Shown here in pieces: positions 1-5,368 of a stretch of 5,368 bases of DNA. Source of the stretch: Saprospiraceae bacterium (lineage in GTDB: Bacteria > Bacteroidota > Bacteroidia > Chitinophagales > Saprospiraceae); NCBI GenBank assembly GCA_013001805.1, contig JABDLW010000458.1, positions 1-5,368 of the forward strand. The letters run 5' to 3'. Position numbers and translations under genes: made by a program. The notes below the pieces were generated by a model. It was not told the DNA's origin. It was given only the letters and a program-made list of their open reading frames with translations, and made no database searches. Within the stretch, counting starts at the first letter, position 1; each line of letters starts with the position of its first letter.

Positions 1-10
1 AGACTGAACA

Positions 11-1261
11 TCACTGATCTAATTTATGCACAAATAATCCACTCCTCAGTTTGGGTTCAAACCACGTCACTTTGGGTGGCATGATCAAATCATTGTCAGA
101 AATATTGATGATCTGCTGGATGCTCACCGGAAACATAGAAAATGCCACTTTCATCTCACCACTGTCCACTCGTTTTTCCAATTCCCCCAGACCGCGCATA
201 CCGCCCACGAAATCAATCCTCTTATCGTTTCTCAAATCTACAATATCAAACAGGGGTTCCAGAATATTTTTCGACAAGATCGTGACATCAAGCTGCCCGA
301 TCGGATCATTCTCAACAAATGTGTTTTCCCGGGCAGTTAGTTTAAACCACTGATTATTTAGATACATGCCAAAGGTGTGCAATGTTTCTGGCTTATATTG
401 CGCCTGCTTCCGCTCAACTATAAAATTCTTGGATAAGCTGCGCAGCAGATCAGATTCGGAGAGACCATTGAGATCTTTTACCACCCGGTTATAATCCAAA
501 ATCTGCAGCTGATGATCAGGAAAGAGCACAGCTAGAAAATAATTATCCCTGCCACCATCGCAAGGTTTGCCGTTTCTAACATTACGTAACTCCCGGCCCA
601 CCTCGGCATTTGCAGAGGTACGATGGTGACCATCTGCAATATAAATATCGGGAACATCTGATTTAAAAGTGTCCGTGATTTCTTCCAGCATTGATGGTTC
701 GCTAATGACCCATGCTTTGTGCCGGATACCATCGTCGGCAAGAAAATCGTAGACCGGTTCAGTCTTTTTGACACTTTTCACAATCCGATCAATCAGCCCC
801 ACACTGGGATAAGCAAAAAATACCGGTTCATAATTCAATTTACTGGTACGGATATGATTTTTCCGGTCTTCCTCCTTATCTGTTCGAGTGAGCTCGTGTT
901 TTTTGATAACATTATCAAAATAATCATCAATGGAGCAGCAACCTACCAGTCCGGTTTGCTCATGACCATTCATATTTAATTGATACAAATAAAAGGCAGA
1001 TTTTGATTCTTGTACAAGGATCCCTCGCTGCATCAACTCATCAAAATTCTGCTTTCCCCTGGTATAAATTTCTGGAGAATAGGGATCTATGTCTTCTGGA
1101 AAATCGATTTCGGGTTTGATCACATGATAAAATGAGATCGGATTACCTTTTGATTCCTCTTTCGCTTCTTTGGCATTTAGAACGTCATATGGTCTGCAGG
1201 CTACATCCTTAGCATGCTTCTTCAGAGGCCGGATTGCTCTAAAAGGTAAAAATATCGACAT
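11..1261 (-). CDS. DUF1015 family protein with DGHHR motif
   Basis: This is a complete 416-aa cytosolic protein; no signal peptide or membrane segment is visible. Family signatures run its whole length. They are FLPFRAIRP at the start (4-12), RPYDV (23-27), KKHELTR..KEEDR (120-133), YIADGHHRTSA (207-217), FSMFP (374-378) and the C-terminal MPPKVTWFEPKLRSGL (394-409). Length and motifs are normal for DUF1015, so it looks intact. The central ADGHHR resembles the D-G-x-H-R loop of the ParB/sulfiredoxin fold, to which free-serine kinases such as SerK belong. From memory, DUF1015 genes in Bacteroides sit beside serC and serA, which suggests a link to serine metabolism. Neither gene is in this window, although the downstream side is not seen. 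The biochemical activity is unproven. The ATG at 1261 is preferred because the conserved PFRAIRP follows directly. A good promoter lies about 45 bases upstream. Confidence 0.92.
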   Translation of the reverse strand: MSIFLPFRAIRPLKKHAKDVACRPYDVLNAKEAKEESKGNPISFYHVIKPEIDFPEDIDPYSPEIYTRGKQNFDELMQRGILVQESKSAFYLYQLNMNGHEQTGLVGCCSIDDYFDNVIKKHELTRTDKEEDRKNHIRTSKLNYEPVFFAYPSVGLIDRIVKSVKKTEPVYDFLADDGIRHKAWVISEPSMLEEITDTFKSDVPDIYIADGHHRTSANAEVGRELRNVRNGKPCDGGRDNYFLAVLFPDHQLQILDYNRVVKDLNGLSESDLLRSLSKNFIVERKQAQYKPETLHTFGMYLNNQWFKLTARENTFVENDPIGQLDVTILSKNILEPLFDIVDLRNDKRIDFVGGMRGLGELEKRVDSGEMKVAFSMFPVSIQQIINISDNDLIMPPKVTWFEPKLRSGLFVHKLDQ

Positions 1262-1290
1262 GGTTACTTATGATTCTACTCGATTGAAAA

Positions 1291-1300
1291 TTCTTAAGAA
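1291..1300. promoter_or_regulatory. Perfect 10-base palindrome TTCTTAAGAA at the predicted transcription start
   Basis: TTCTTAAGAA is identical to its reverse complement and lies just downstream of the -7 box, over the expected start of the DUF1015 transcript. In addition, GAAAATTCT (1286-1294) and AGAATTTC (1312-1319) form an imperfect inverted repeat that flanks the -7 box. The position would suit a dimeric repressor. In A/T-rich DNA a 10-base palindrome can occur by chance, so the operator role is only a possibility. Confidence 0.3.
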
Positions 1301-1304
1301 GGGT

Positions 1305-1336
1305 CAAATGTAGAATTTCATTGATTACTCACCAAA
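1305..1336 (-). promoter_or_regulatory. Bacteroidetes-type promoter (-33 TTTG, -7 TACATTTG) of the DUF1015 gene
   Basis: On the minus strand, TTTG (1336-1333) is followed after 20 bases by TACATTTG (1312-1305). This matches all specified positions of the Bacteroidetes primary sigma consensus TTTG / TAnnTTTG at a usual spacing. Transcription would begin near 1298-1300, giving a leader of about 38 bases before the ATG at 1261. This makes the DUF1015 gene independently expressed from the methyltransferase gene. The match was found by reading; no transcript data were used. Confidence 0.65.
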
Positions 1337-1422
1337 ATAAGATGTAAATCTGACCGGAAAATCGCAGGATGCTGACACTAAATCACTGTTAAAAATCTAA
1401 AAAAGCGCTGGTGAGATAGGGT

Positions 1423-2076
1423 CTAAACGTTTTGGTCGCGCTCAAACAACAAGGCTACCCATTCATTTTGTGTCTTCTGCTTTATTTTGCGAAATCCAGC
1501 CTGGGCCAATTGGGTTTCGATTTCGCTCAGCGGATGAAAATAGGTAAGGAAGGCCTTACCTCGCACCATTTTCTGCCAGTAATAATCTATGCGCATCAGG
1601 ATATATACCCACCAGGCATTGCGTGGTAAGTTGATTGCGTACCACCTCCTGGCCTTGGCACTGGAAAGCTGCACCAAACTGCGATAGTCGGGATAGCAGC
1701 AAATCACCTTATCCAGGGTAATCAAATCGGCTTCAGCAATATCCCTGTGCACGGAAGTAAAGTCGCCGATAAAGCTTCTTGATTTTGCCACCACTTCCTG
1801 CCGGACCGACTCTTCTCTAAATTGTTTAATGTACGCCGCCGATATATCATTGATTTCGGCATAGCGGATCCCTTTGGCAAAGAGTTCAAAAACTACTGCC
1901 CCAATGCCACCACCGATATCGAGTAATGTCTGTCCTTGCAAAGGCAGTTGGTCAATGACAACAAATAAAGGCCGGGAACTTTTCTTGACCCCATTCTTCC
2001 GATAGTCATTTAAATCTGCCAATGCCTTCTGACTATCAAAAAGGTCTGAATAATCCTGAGTGCGGCAGCAATGCAT
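1423..2076 (-). CDS. Class I SAM-dependent methyltransferase, substrate unknown
   Basis: This is a 217-aa soluble protein that should transfer a methyl group from S-adenosylmethionine to an unknown acceptor. Motif I, LLDIGGGIGAV (51-61), is the SAM-binding glycine loop. An acidic residue ends the next strand (AEINDIS, 74-79), and GDF (104-106) and ITLDKVICCYPD (119-130) follow as the later core strands. The start MHCC, the segment QKALADLNDYRKNGVKKSSR (16-35), the CCYPD motif and the C-terminal FHP match a family that annotation tools often call magnesium-protoporphyrin O-methyltransferase-like. No chlorophyll genes are nearby, so that name should not be taken literally. The two Cys-Cys pairs (3-4, 126-127) are notable. 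The ATG at 2076 fits the family's N-terminal cysteines; an AAAGAGAAA stretch upstream is only a weak ribosome site. The SusCD terminator lies just upstream, so it needs either its own promoter or read-through. I see no convincing promoter. Confidence 0.88.
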   Translation of the reverse strand: MHCCRTQDYSDLFDSQKALADLNDYRKNGVKKSSRPLFVVIDQLPLQGQTLLDIGGGIGAVVFELFAKGIRYAEINDISAAYIKQFREESVRQEVVAKSRSFIGDFTSVHRDIAEADLITLDKVICCYPDYRSLVQLSSAKARRWYAINLPRNAWWVYILMRIDYYWQKMVRGKAFLTYFHPLSEIETQLAQAGFRKIKQKTQNEWVALLFERDQNV

Positions 2077-2111
2077 ATTTTCTCTTTGGTCTAAATTACA
2101 TTAATTGTATC

Positions 2112-2143
2112 AAAAAAAAGAGGGGCACGAAGCCCCATCTTTA
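2112..2143 (-). terminator. Rho-independent terminator of the SusCD operon
   Basis: Read on the minus strand, AAAGATGGGGC, loop TTCGT and GCCCCTCTTT form a hairpin. It has five G/C pairs (2122-2126 with 2132-2136), and A/T and G/C pairs extend the base after a bulge. Eight Ts (2119-2112) follow immediately. It lies about 80 bases past the stop of the last lipoprotein gene and before the methyltransferase start, so it separates the uptake operon from the downstream gene. On the plus strand there is no equivalent T tract directly after the stem. Confidence 0.92.
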
Positions 2144-2155
2144 ACCTAATTTATC

Positions 2156-2184
2156 TCAGGCAAAATATCCATGGTTTTCCCTGA
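2156..2184. repeat. Imperfect 10-base inverted repeat in the 3' untranslated region
   Basis: TCAGGCAAAA (2156-2165) and TTTTCCCTGA (2175-2184) are complementary at nine of ten positions, around a 9-base loop TATCCATGG. It sits between the last lipoprotein stop codon and the terminator hairpin. In the operon mRNA it would form a second, weaker stem-loop upstream of the terminator, possibly protecting the 3' end. It has no T tract of its own. An operator function cannot be excluded, but nothing supports one. Confidence 0.5.
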
Positions 2185-2222
2185 AATATAAAATCCCGTA
2201 AGAATTTATTGTCGTACTAACG

Positions 2223-2708
2223 CTAATGCTCGTCTTCCTGAAACCCGGTGCGGCGGTAGCCTTCGACATGATAAATCGTTCCTGCATCATCAGAAAATTC
2301 AACATCGAAGGAAATTCCGTCAGTCATATTACCCCCGGTTGTTTCCGTGTTGCCTTTGGTAATTACGCCGTTGGTCACCGTAGCGGTAATATCATAATAT
2401 TGCTCAGATAAACCCGATCCACCGAATGACAAGGTCTCCGGATTCACTGGTGTGCGCAACTTGAAACTCCAGGTATGCTCAAGGTCATCCAGCCACATTT
2501 CTGTTGTATTATTTGCTGCGGTGTTGTATGTGGTGATAATATTGTACCCAATACCATAAATATCTTCACCATCTACTGTGAAAGTCACCCACCATTCACC
2601 GGTCATCTCTTCAAGAGCAACGCCCTCGATAGCCGGTGGGTCGGTAAGGTCACAGGACACGACTCCTAATAACATCGATAGAAAAAATATAAATTTAATT
2701 TGTTTCAT
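2223..2708 (-). CDS. Small lipoprotein of the Lipid_bd (PF12888) type, last gene of the SusCD operon
   Basis: This is a 161-aa predicted lipoprotein with lipobox VVSC and Cys19, followed by acidic residues (DLTD) that suggest display on the cell surface. The mature part starts with ALEEMTGEWWVTF (31-43). It then has the core TYNTAANNTTEMWLDD (60-75) followed by WSFKLR, and ends with IYHVEGYRRTGFQEDE. The TYNTA..(E)MW(L/I)DD..(F/W)xFK pattern and the closing 'V.G(F/Y)R.TG' are what I remember of the Pfam Lipid_bd family. That family is annotated as a putative lipid-binding hydrolase with a calycin-like barrel, and is common at the end of SusCD operons. No catalytic triad is apparent, so the 'hydrolase' label is not supported here. 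It lies 14 bases after the previous lipoprotein and is followed about 80 bases later by a strong terminator, so it closes the operon. Its ligand is unknown; a role in holding or handing on substrate is inferred. Confidence 0.85.
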   Translation of the reverse strand: MKQIKFIFFLSMLLGVVSCDLTDPPAIEGVALEEMTGEWWVTFTVDGEDIYGIGYNIITTYNTAANNTTEMWLDDLEHTWSFKLRTPVNPETLSFGGSGLSEQYYDITATVTNGVITKGNTETTGGNMTDGISFDVEFSDDAGTIYHVEGYRRTGFQEDEH

Positions 2709-2722
2709 GTCATTTAATTTAA

Positions 2723-3484
2723 TTAGTCAACTTGTGTTAATGTCACCTCAAATTCTCCATTGCCAAAATTGGCGGATCCTACATAGGTAATCGTTTTCGT
2801 GGCCGGATCGACTTTGAAGTTTGAAATCTCCACCGTATTTCCCCAAATCGGAAAAACTCCAATGGCCTCGGCGACAAAATCATTCGCAGCAATGTCGTTA
2901 GCCCTGACCACAGCGCCGTAAGCCGTATAGCCTGGTCCAAACGAGCGTCCGTAATCGTAGTAGCCACCAAGCGCATTGGAAATCCCATAGGTCCCATCAC
3001 CAAAATCAGCCACATAAATGGGACCCAGGTTTTCGTATCTCGGATCAAAGGAACCACCTCTGATCACGGTGGAAATATACTCACCTTCAATACTACTCAC
3101 AAAATCTCCTTTACAGGGATTGATATCTACAGTTCGATTCGCCGTACCCGGGAATCCGTCTTTGTTAATCGCAGAATACTGTACAACGTAGATATCTGGA
3201 ATCTCTGTATTAATATCGGTTCCATCGGTTTTATTAAAAAACCGTCCGGATATTTCTGTATCGAAATTAATCTCTGTTCCCTCTTCCTCGACTCTTGCTC
3301 CTGGCAGTGTAAAAGATTCGCCACAGGCGATTTCATATTCGGTTTCACCTTCCAGAATGAAGTCAGGAAAATAAGTAATCCGGGAAAGAGGTGCAATGTC
3401 GGAGCTATCCTTACAACCGACCACAAGTATCAGGGTACAAAGCAGATAAAGCGCACCTCGTATTTTATCAAATTTAATTTTCAT
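2723..3484 (-). CDS. Surface lipoprotein with Ig-like N-terminal domain (DUF5011/DUF5012-like) downstream of SusCD
   Basis: This is a 253-aa predicted lipoprotein. It has a charged start, a hydrophobic core, and lipobox VVGC with Cys24. The following KDSSD fits the acidic residues that act as a surface-export signal in Bacteroidetes lipoproteins. Residues ~36-121 look like an Ig-type beta-sandwich of the kind often found beside SusD: ITYFPDFILEGE, EIACGESFTLPGARVEEEG, then YVVQYSAINKDGFPGTANRTVDI. Residues ~125-253 form a second part rich in Gly, Tyr and Asp (YVADFGDGTYGISNALGGYY), ending in alternating beta strands. Cys54 and Cys124 could pair. I recall similar two-part proteins in Bacteroides polysaccharide-utilization loci labelled DUF5012 or BT_2262-like, but the exact family is from memory. 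It starts 31 bases after the SusD stop and ends 14 bases before the next lipoprotein, so it is probably cotranscribed. A role as an accessory binding protein is inferred. Confidence 0.85.
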   Translation of the reverse strand: MKIKFDKIRGALYLLCTLILVVGCKDSSDIAPLSRITYFPDFILEGETEYEIACGESFTLPGARVEEEGTEINFDTEISGRFFNKTDGTDINTEIPDIYVVQYSAINKDGFPGTANRTVDINPCKGDFVSSIEGEYISTVIRGGSFDPRYENLGPIYVADFGDGTYGISNALGGYYDYGRSFGPGYTAYGAVVRANDIAANDFVAEAIGVFPIWGNTVEISNFKVDPATKTITYVGSANFGNGEFEVTLTQVD

Positions 3485-3515
3485 TTTACTTGAATTTTTT
3501 CAAAAATGTTAATCA

Positions 3516-4994
3516 TTAATTTGCCCACCATACCGGCACCGTCAACGGCACTTCAGCAGGAGTGTTTTGGTTTGTTCTTCGCGAATATGCCGGGAAAATC
3601 AACCGCTTGGGGAATGCCCCTCCGGTTACACCAGCAATAGAATAGGTAAATTCCCCAGGCACATAATTTCCATCATCAGATGAAACAGGAGAAATGGCGG
3701 GGATACCAGTTCGGTTATGATCAAAGAAAGACTCATAGCCCATTTCTACCGACGCCGCCCATTTCTGGGTAATAATCGCTTTTAAATTGGCATTAAAATC
3801 ACCATCCGGATATGCGTAAGCAGCTTCGAGTATACCTGAACAATCGGCACCTACCCTACTGCAAGCGTCCAGAACTGCCATTTCATAAAATGCCTTGGCT
3901 TGTGCTGGGTCACCATAACGCAAGTGAGCTTCCGCCAGCATAAATTCTACCTCATCCTTAGCGAAGAAATAAAAAGGTGTCGTGGGACTAAAATTGGCGA
4001 CATCTACCAGGCCACCATCAAGTTGACTACCGGGAATATCAATATCCCCTTGTCTTAAACCAAAATGGCCTCCCGACCCTGCTGTAAAGTAAATATCCAG
4101 ACGAGGATCATCAAATTCCTGCAGCCAGGACAAAAATGTTCGGCTAGCACGCAAATTGGTAGCGACATTTAATTGACGCACATTTGTCTCGTACAGAGGA
4201 TAGCTCTGATCGGTAATGTCACTAAAAACATCAATTTTTGCATCCTGGTCGAGAAAGTTATCTTCAGCCAATAAAGCACTGATTGCGGAACTGGCCCCAG
4301 CATCATTTACTTTAGTTTGACGTAACCACATTTTTAGTTTGAGGGTATTGGCAAATTGGGTCCAGGCCCTTCTCTGCGATGCCAATCCACCTGCCCCAAA
4401 CACAAAATCCGTCTGAATCCATGTATTCGATGCTGAAGAAAGATCAAGTGCCAAAGCTGCATCAAGTTCACTTATCAAGCCTTCGTAAACCGTCTTACCG
4501 TCATCAAATTTAGGTTGAGTGACACCTGTCTCGGCAGATAAGGCTTCTGAATACGGCAGTTGATCATATAAGTCAACCAGAATCTGATAGGTATATGCCT
4601 TTAAGCACACAGACATCAGGAGTAGATTGTTGTTTTCGTCCGCACGGGCACCTTCGATTACCCGATTCAAATCAACTAAGGCATCGGAATAAAGCTCTCG
4701 CCAGGGGATGCCATAATCGCCATCAGCTCCGGTCAGAGAATATCGATCTTCGTCACGATATTGTGAGGCGACATGGCTCTGAGTCCAGTGTTGCGACCAG
4801 ATGCCACCTACTACGCCAAAATAACCATTGACGCTACCGGCAATATGCATTTGAGCCGAGGGCAAAACTAAATCGCCATCAACAGAACTAGGTGAATTGG
4901 GACTATCATTTATATCTAATGCATCCGAACAGCTGACGAAGAACAAAATCATCAACAATTGGAATAAATAGATTCCTTTATTTTTCATTTTCAT
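3516..4994 (-). CDS. SusD/RagB-family nutrient-binding outer-membrane lipoprotein (SusD-like_2 type)
   Basis: This protein (492 aa from the ATG at 4994) is the surface lipoprotein that caps a SusC barrel and helps capture its ligand. It has a lysine-rich start, a hydrophobic stretch and a lipobox FFVSC with Cys22, followed by SDALDIND, so it should be lipidated. Family signatures in order are IWSQHWTQ (65-72), DLYDQLPYSEA (141-151), the helix around WTQFANTLKLKMWLRQ (211-226), DDPRLDIYF (295-303), EVEFMLAEAHLRYGD (348-362), ITQKWAA (408-414) with ESFFDHNRTGIP, and PKRLIFP near the end. The helical, TPR-like layout and the length are normal, and the WSQHWTQ style suggests the SusD-like_2 (PF12771) branch. 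An in-frame TTG at 5003 would add three residues. I prefer the ATG at 4994, or possibly 4988, because ATG AAA ATG AAA AAT AAA is a typical lipoprotein start. Two cysteines seven residues apart (378, 385) could form a disulfide. The ligand is unknown. Confidence 0.95.
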   Translation of the reverse strand: MKMKNKGIYLFQLLMILFFVSCSDALDINDSPNSPSSVDGDLVLPSAQMHIAGSVNGYFGVVGGIWSQHWTQSHVASQYRDEDRYSLTGADGDYGIPWRELYSDALVDLNRVIEGARADENNNLLLMSVCLKAYTYQILVDLYDQLPYSEALSAETGVTQPKFDDGKTVYEGLISELDAALALDLSSASNTWIQTDFVFGAGGLASQRRAWTQFANTLKLKMWLRQTKVNDAGASSAISALLAEDNFLDQDAKIDVFSDITDQSYPLYETNVRQLNVATNLRASRTFLSWLQEFDDPRLDIYFTAGSGGHFGLRQGDIDIPGSQLDGGLVDVANFSPTTPFYFFAKDEVEFMLAEAHLRYGDPAQAKAFYEMAVLDACSRVGADCSGILEAAYAYPDGDFNANLKAIITQKWAASVEMGYESFFDHNRTGIPAISPVSSDDGNYVPGEFTYSIAGVTGGAFPKRLIFPAYSRRTNQNTPAEVPLTVPVWWAN

Positions 4995-5009
4995 GTTATT
5001 CAAGATTTA

Positions 5010-5368
5010 TTAAATACCTAATTTCAAACTCACACCATAACTGGCATTGGTAGGAATAGCGGAGAATTCACCAATCTGGCTTGCCAATCCAACTCCAAAA
5101 GTCGATCCTTCCGGATCTACAAAATGGTTCTCTGACGGCGTCCATAAAATCAGGTTCCGACCGACCAGTGAGATGCTTGCGTTACGAATTGCCGCTCGAC
5201 CAAGCAAACCATCCGGCAAATCATAGGTGAGAGACACATCTCTTAGCTTAAAGAAAGTGCGGGGTAACACATGATTTTCTTCATGTGTGGGTGAATTGGA
5301 TCCCCAATAAGTAAATATATTGGAACGGTCGATCGCGGTGGTATTTTCCGAATAAGTACCATCACCAT
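5010..5368 (-). CDS. SusC/RagA-like TonB-dependent outer-membrane transporter, C-terminal fragment
   Basis: This is the last ~118 codons of a SusC-like transporter; the rest lies beyond the right edge, so no start is visible. The reading frame stays open from the edge to the TAA at 5012-5010. A GTG at 5270 is internal and is not a start. The residues FFKLRDVSLTYDLP, then VGRNLILWTP, then HFVDPEG match the family's C-terminal signature: a '(Y/F)xKLRxVxLxYxLP' strand, a 'GRNLxxWT' strand and a 'DPE' loop. In the family, these ~1000-residue proteins form a 22-strand beta-barrel that imports SusD-captured nutrients using TonB energy. The SusD-like gene follows 15 bases downstream. The chain ends in isoleucine (YGVSLKLGI) instead of the phenylalanine usual for outer-membrane barrels. 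The substrate cannot be inferred, because the plug and most of the barrel are missing. Confidence 0.93.
   Translation of the reverse strand, partial: GDGTYSENTTAIDRSNIFTYWGSNSPTHEENHVLPRTFFKLRDVSLTYDLPDGLLGRAAIRNASISLVGRNLILWTPSENHFVDPEGSTFGVGLASQIGEFSAIPTNASYGVSLKLGI

Noticed and set aside
51..979. Plus-strand open frames of 86-100 codons within the DUF1015 gene
   Set aside because: They lie antisense to a well-conserved gene with family motifs along its whole length. Their translations show no recognisable domain, so they are frame shadows.
1385..1422. Possible terminator after the methyltransferase (AGCGCT followed by six Ts on the minus strand)
   Set aside because: AGCGCT is a self-complementary hexamer that leaves no room for a loop, and no flanking stem can be drawn. 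It does not form a convincing hairpin.
2091..2114. Candidate methyltransferase promoter TTTG ... TAATTTAG
   Set aside because: The -7 box has one mismatch and the nearest TTTG is only 12 bases away instead of about 20, so it is not listed as a feature.
2226..2790. Several plus-strand open frames opposite the two small lipoproteins
   Set aside because: They overlap genes with clear lipoboxes and family motifs, overlap each other, and have low-complexity translations without a domain.
2779..3426. Minus-strand open frames in other frames inside the Ig-like lipoprotein gene
   Set aside because: The frame with the signal peptide, lipobox and beta-rich domains is uninterrupted for 253 codons. The alternative frames lack a start context and any recognisable pattern.
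2691..3480. An 11-base string AAATTTAATTT occurs at the start of both lipoprotein genes (2691-2701 and 3470-3480)
   Set aside because: It encodes the shared I-K-F residues of the signal peptides in A/T-rich codons. Coding similarity explains it without invoking a repeat element.
3490..3503. Inverted repeat TTGAA-TTTT-TTCAA between SusD and the Ig-like lipoprotein
   Set aside because: Five A/T-rich pairs around a short loop in very A/T-rich DNA are expected by chance. It has no G/C stem to act as a terminator or attenuator.

Overview
This window comes from a member of the Bacteroidota (Bacteroidetes). The evidence is a SusC/SusD pair followed by two small accessory surface lipoproteins, A/T-rich translation starts without clear Shine-Dalgarno sites, and one promoter of the Bacteroidetes -33 TTTG / -7 TAnnTTTG type. 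The low-to-moderate GC content and the gene styles would fit an environmental lineage such as Cytophagales or a relative. That is an impression and was not tested. All six genes lie on the minus strand, so transcription runs from high to low coordinates.

Region 1 (5368 down to about 2112) is the 3' end of a nutrient-uptake operon. It contains the last ~118 codons of a SusC-like TonB-dependent transporter (start outside the window) and a complete SusD-like lipoprotein. Two accessory lipoproteins follow: one with an N-terminal Ig-like part and a C-terminal beta-rich part, and one of the Lipid_bd (PF12888) type. Spacing between genes is 14 to 31 bases, so they are probably cotranscribed. The SusD start should be the ATG at 4994, not an upstream in-frame TTG. 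A strong rho-independent terminator (2112-2143, GGGGC/GCCCC stem and eight Ts) closes the operon. No glycoside hydrolase, peptidase or regulator is visible, so the transported substrate cannot be named.

Region 2 (2076-1423) is a stand-alone class I SAM-dependent methyltransferase. It resembles a family often labelled Mg-protoporphyrin O-methyltransferase-like, but its substrate is unknown.

Region 3 (1261-11) is a full-length DUF1015 protein with the conserved DGHHR motif. A convincing Bacteroidetes promoter (1305-1336) lies just upstream, with a perfect 10-base palindrome near the expected transcription start. This gene is therefore probably an independent transcription unit.

I found no RNA genes, insertion sequences, CRISPR arrays or plus-strand genes. 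The window looks like ordinary chromosomal Bacteroidetes sequence. The points most worth checking are the unassigned functions of the DUF1015 protein, the methyltransferase and the two accessory lipoproteins.
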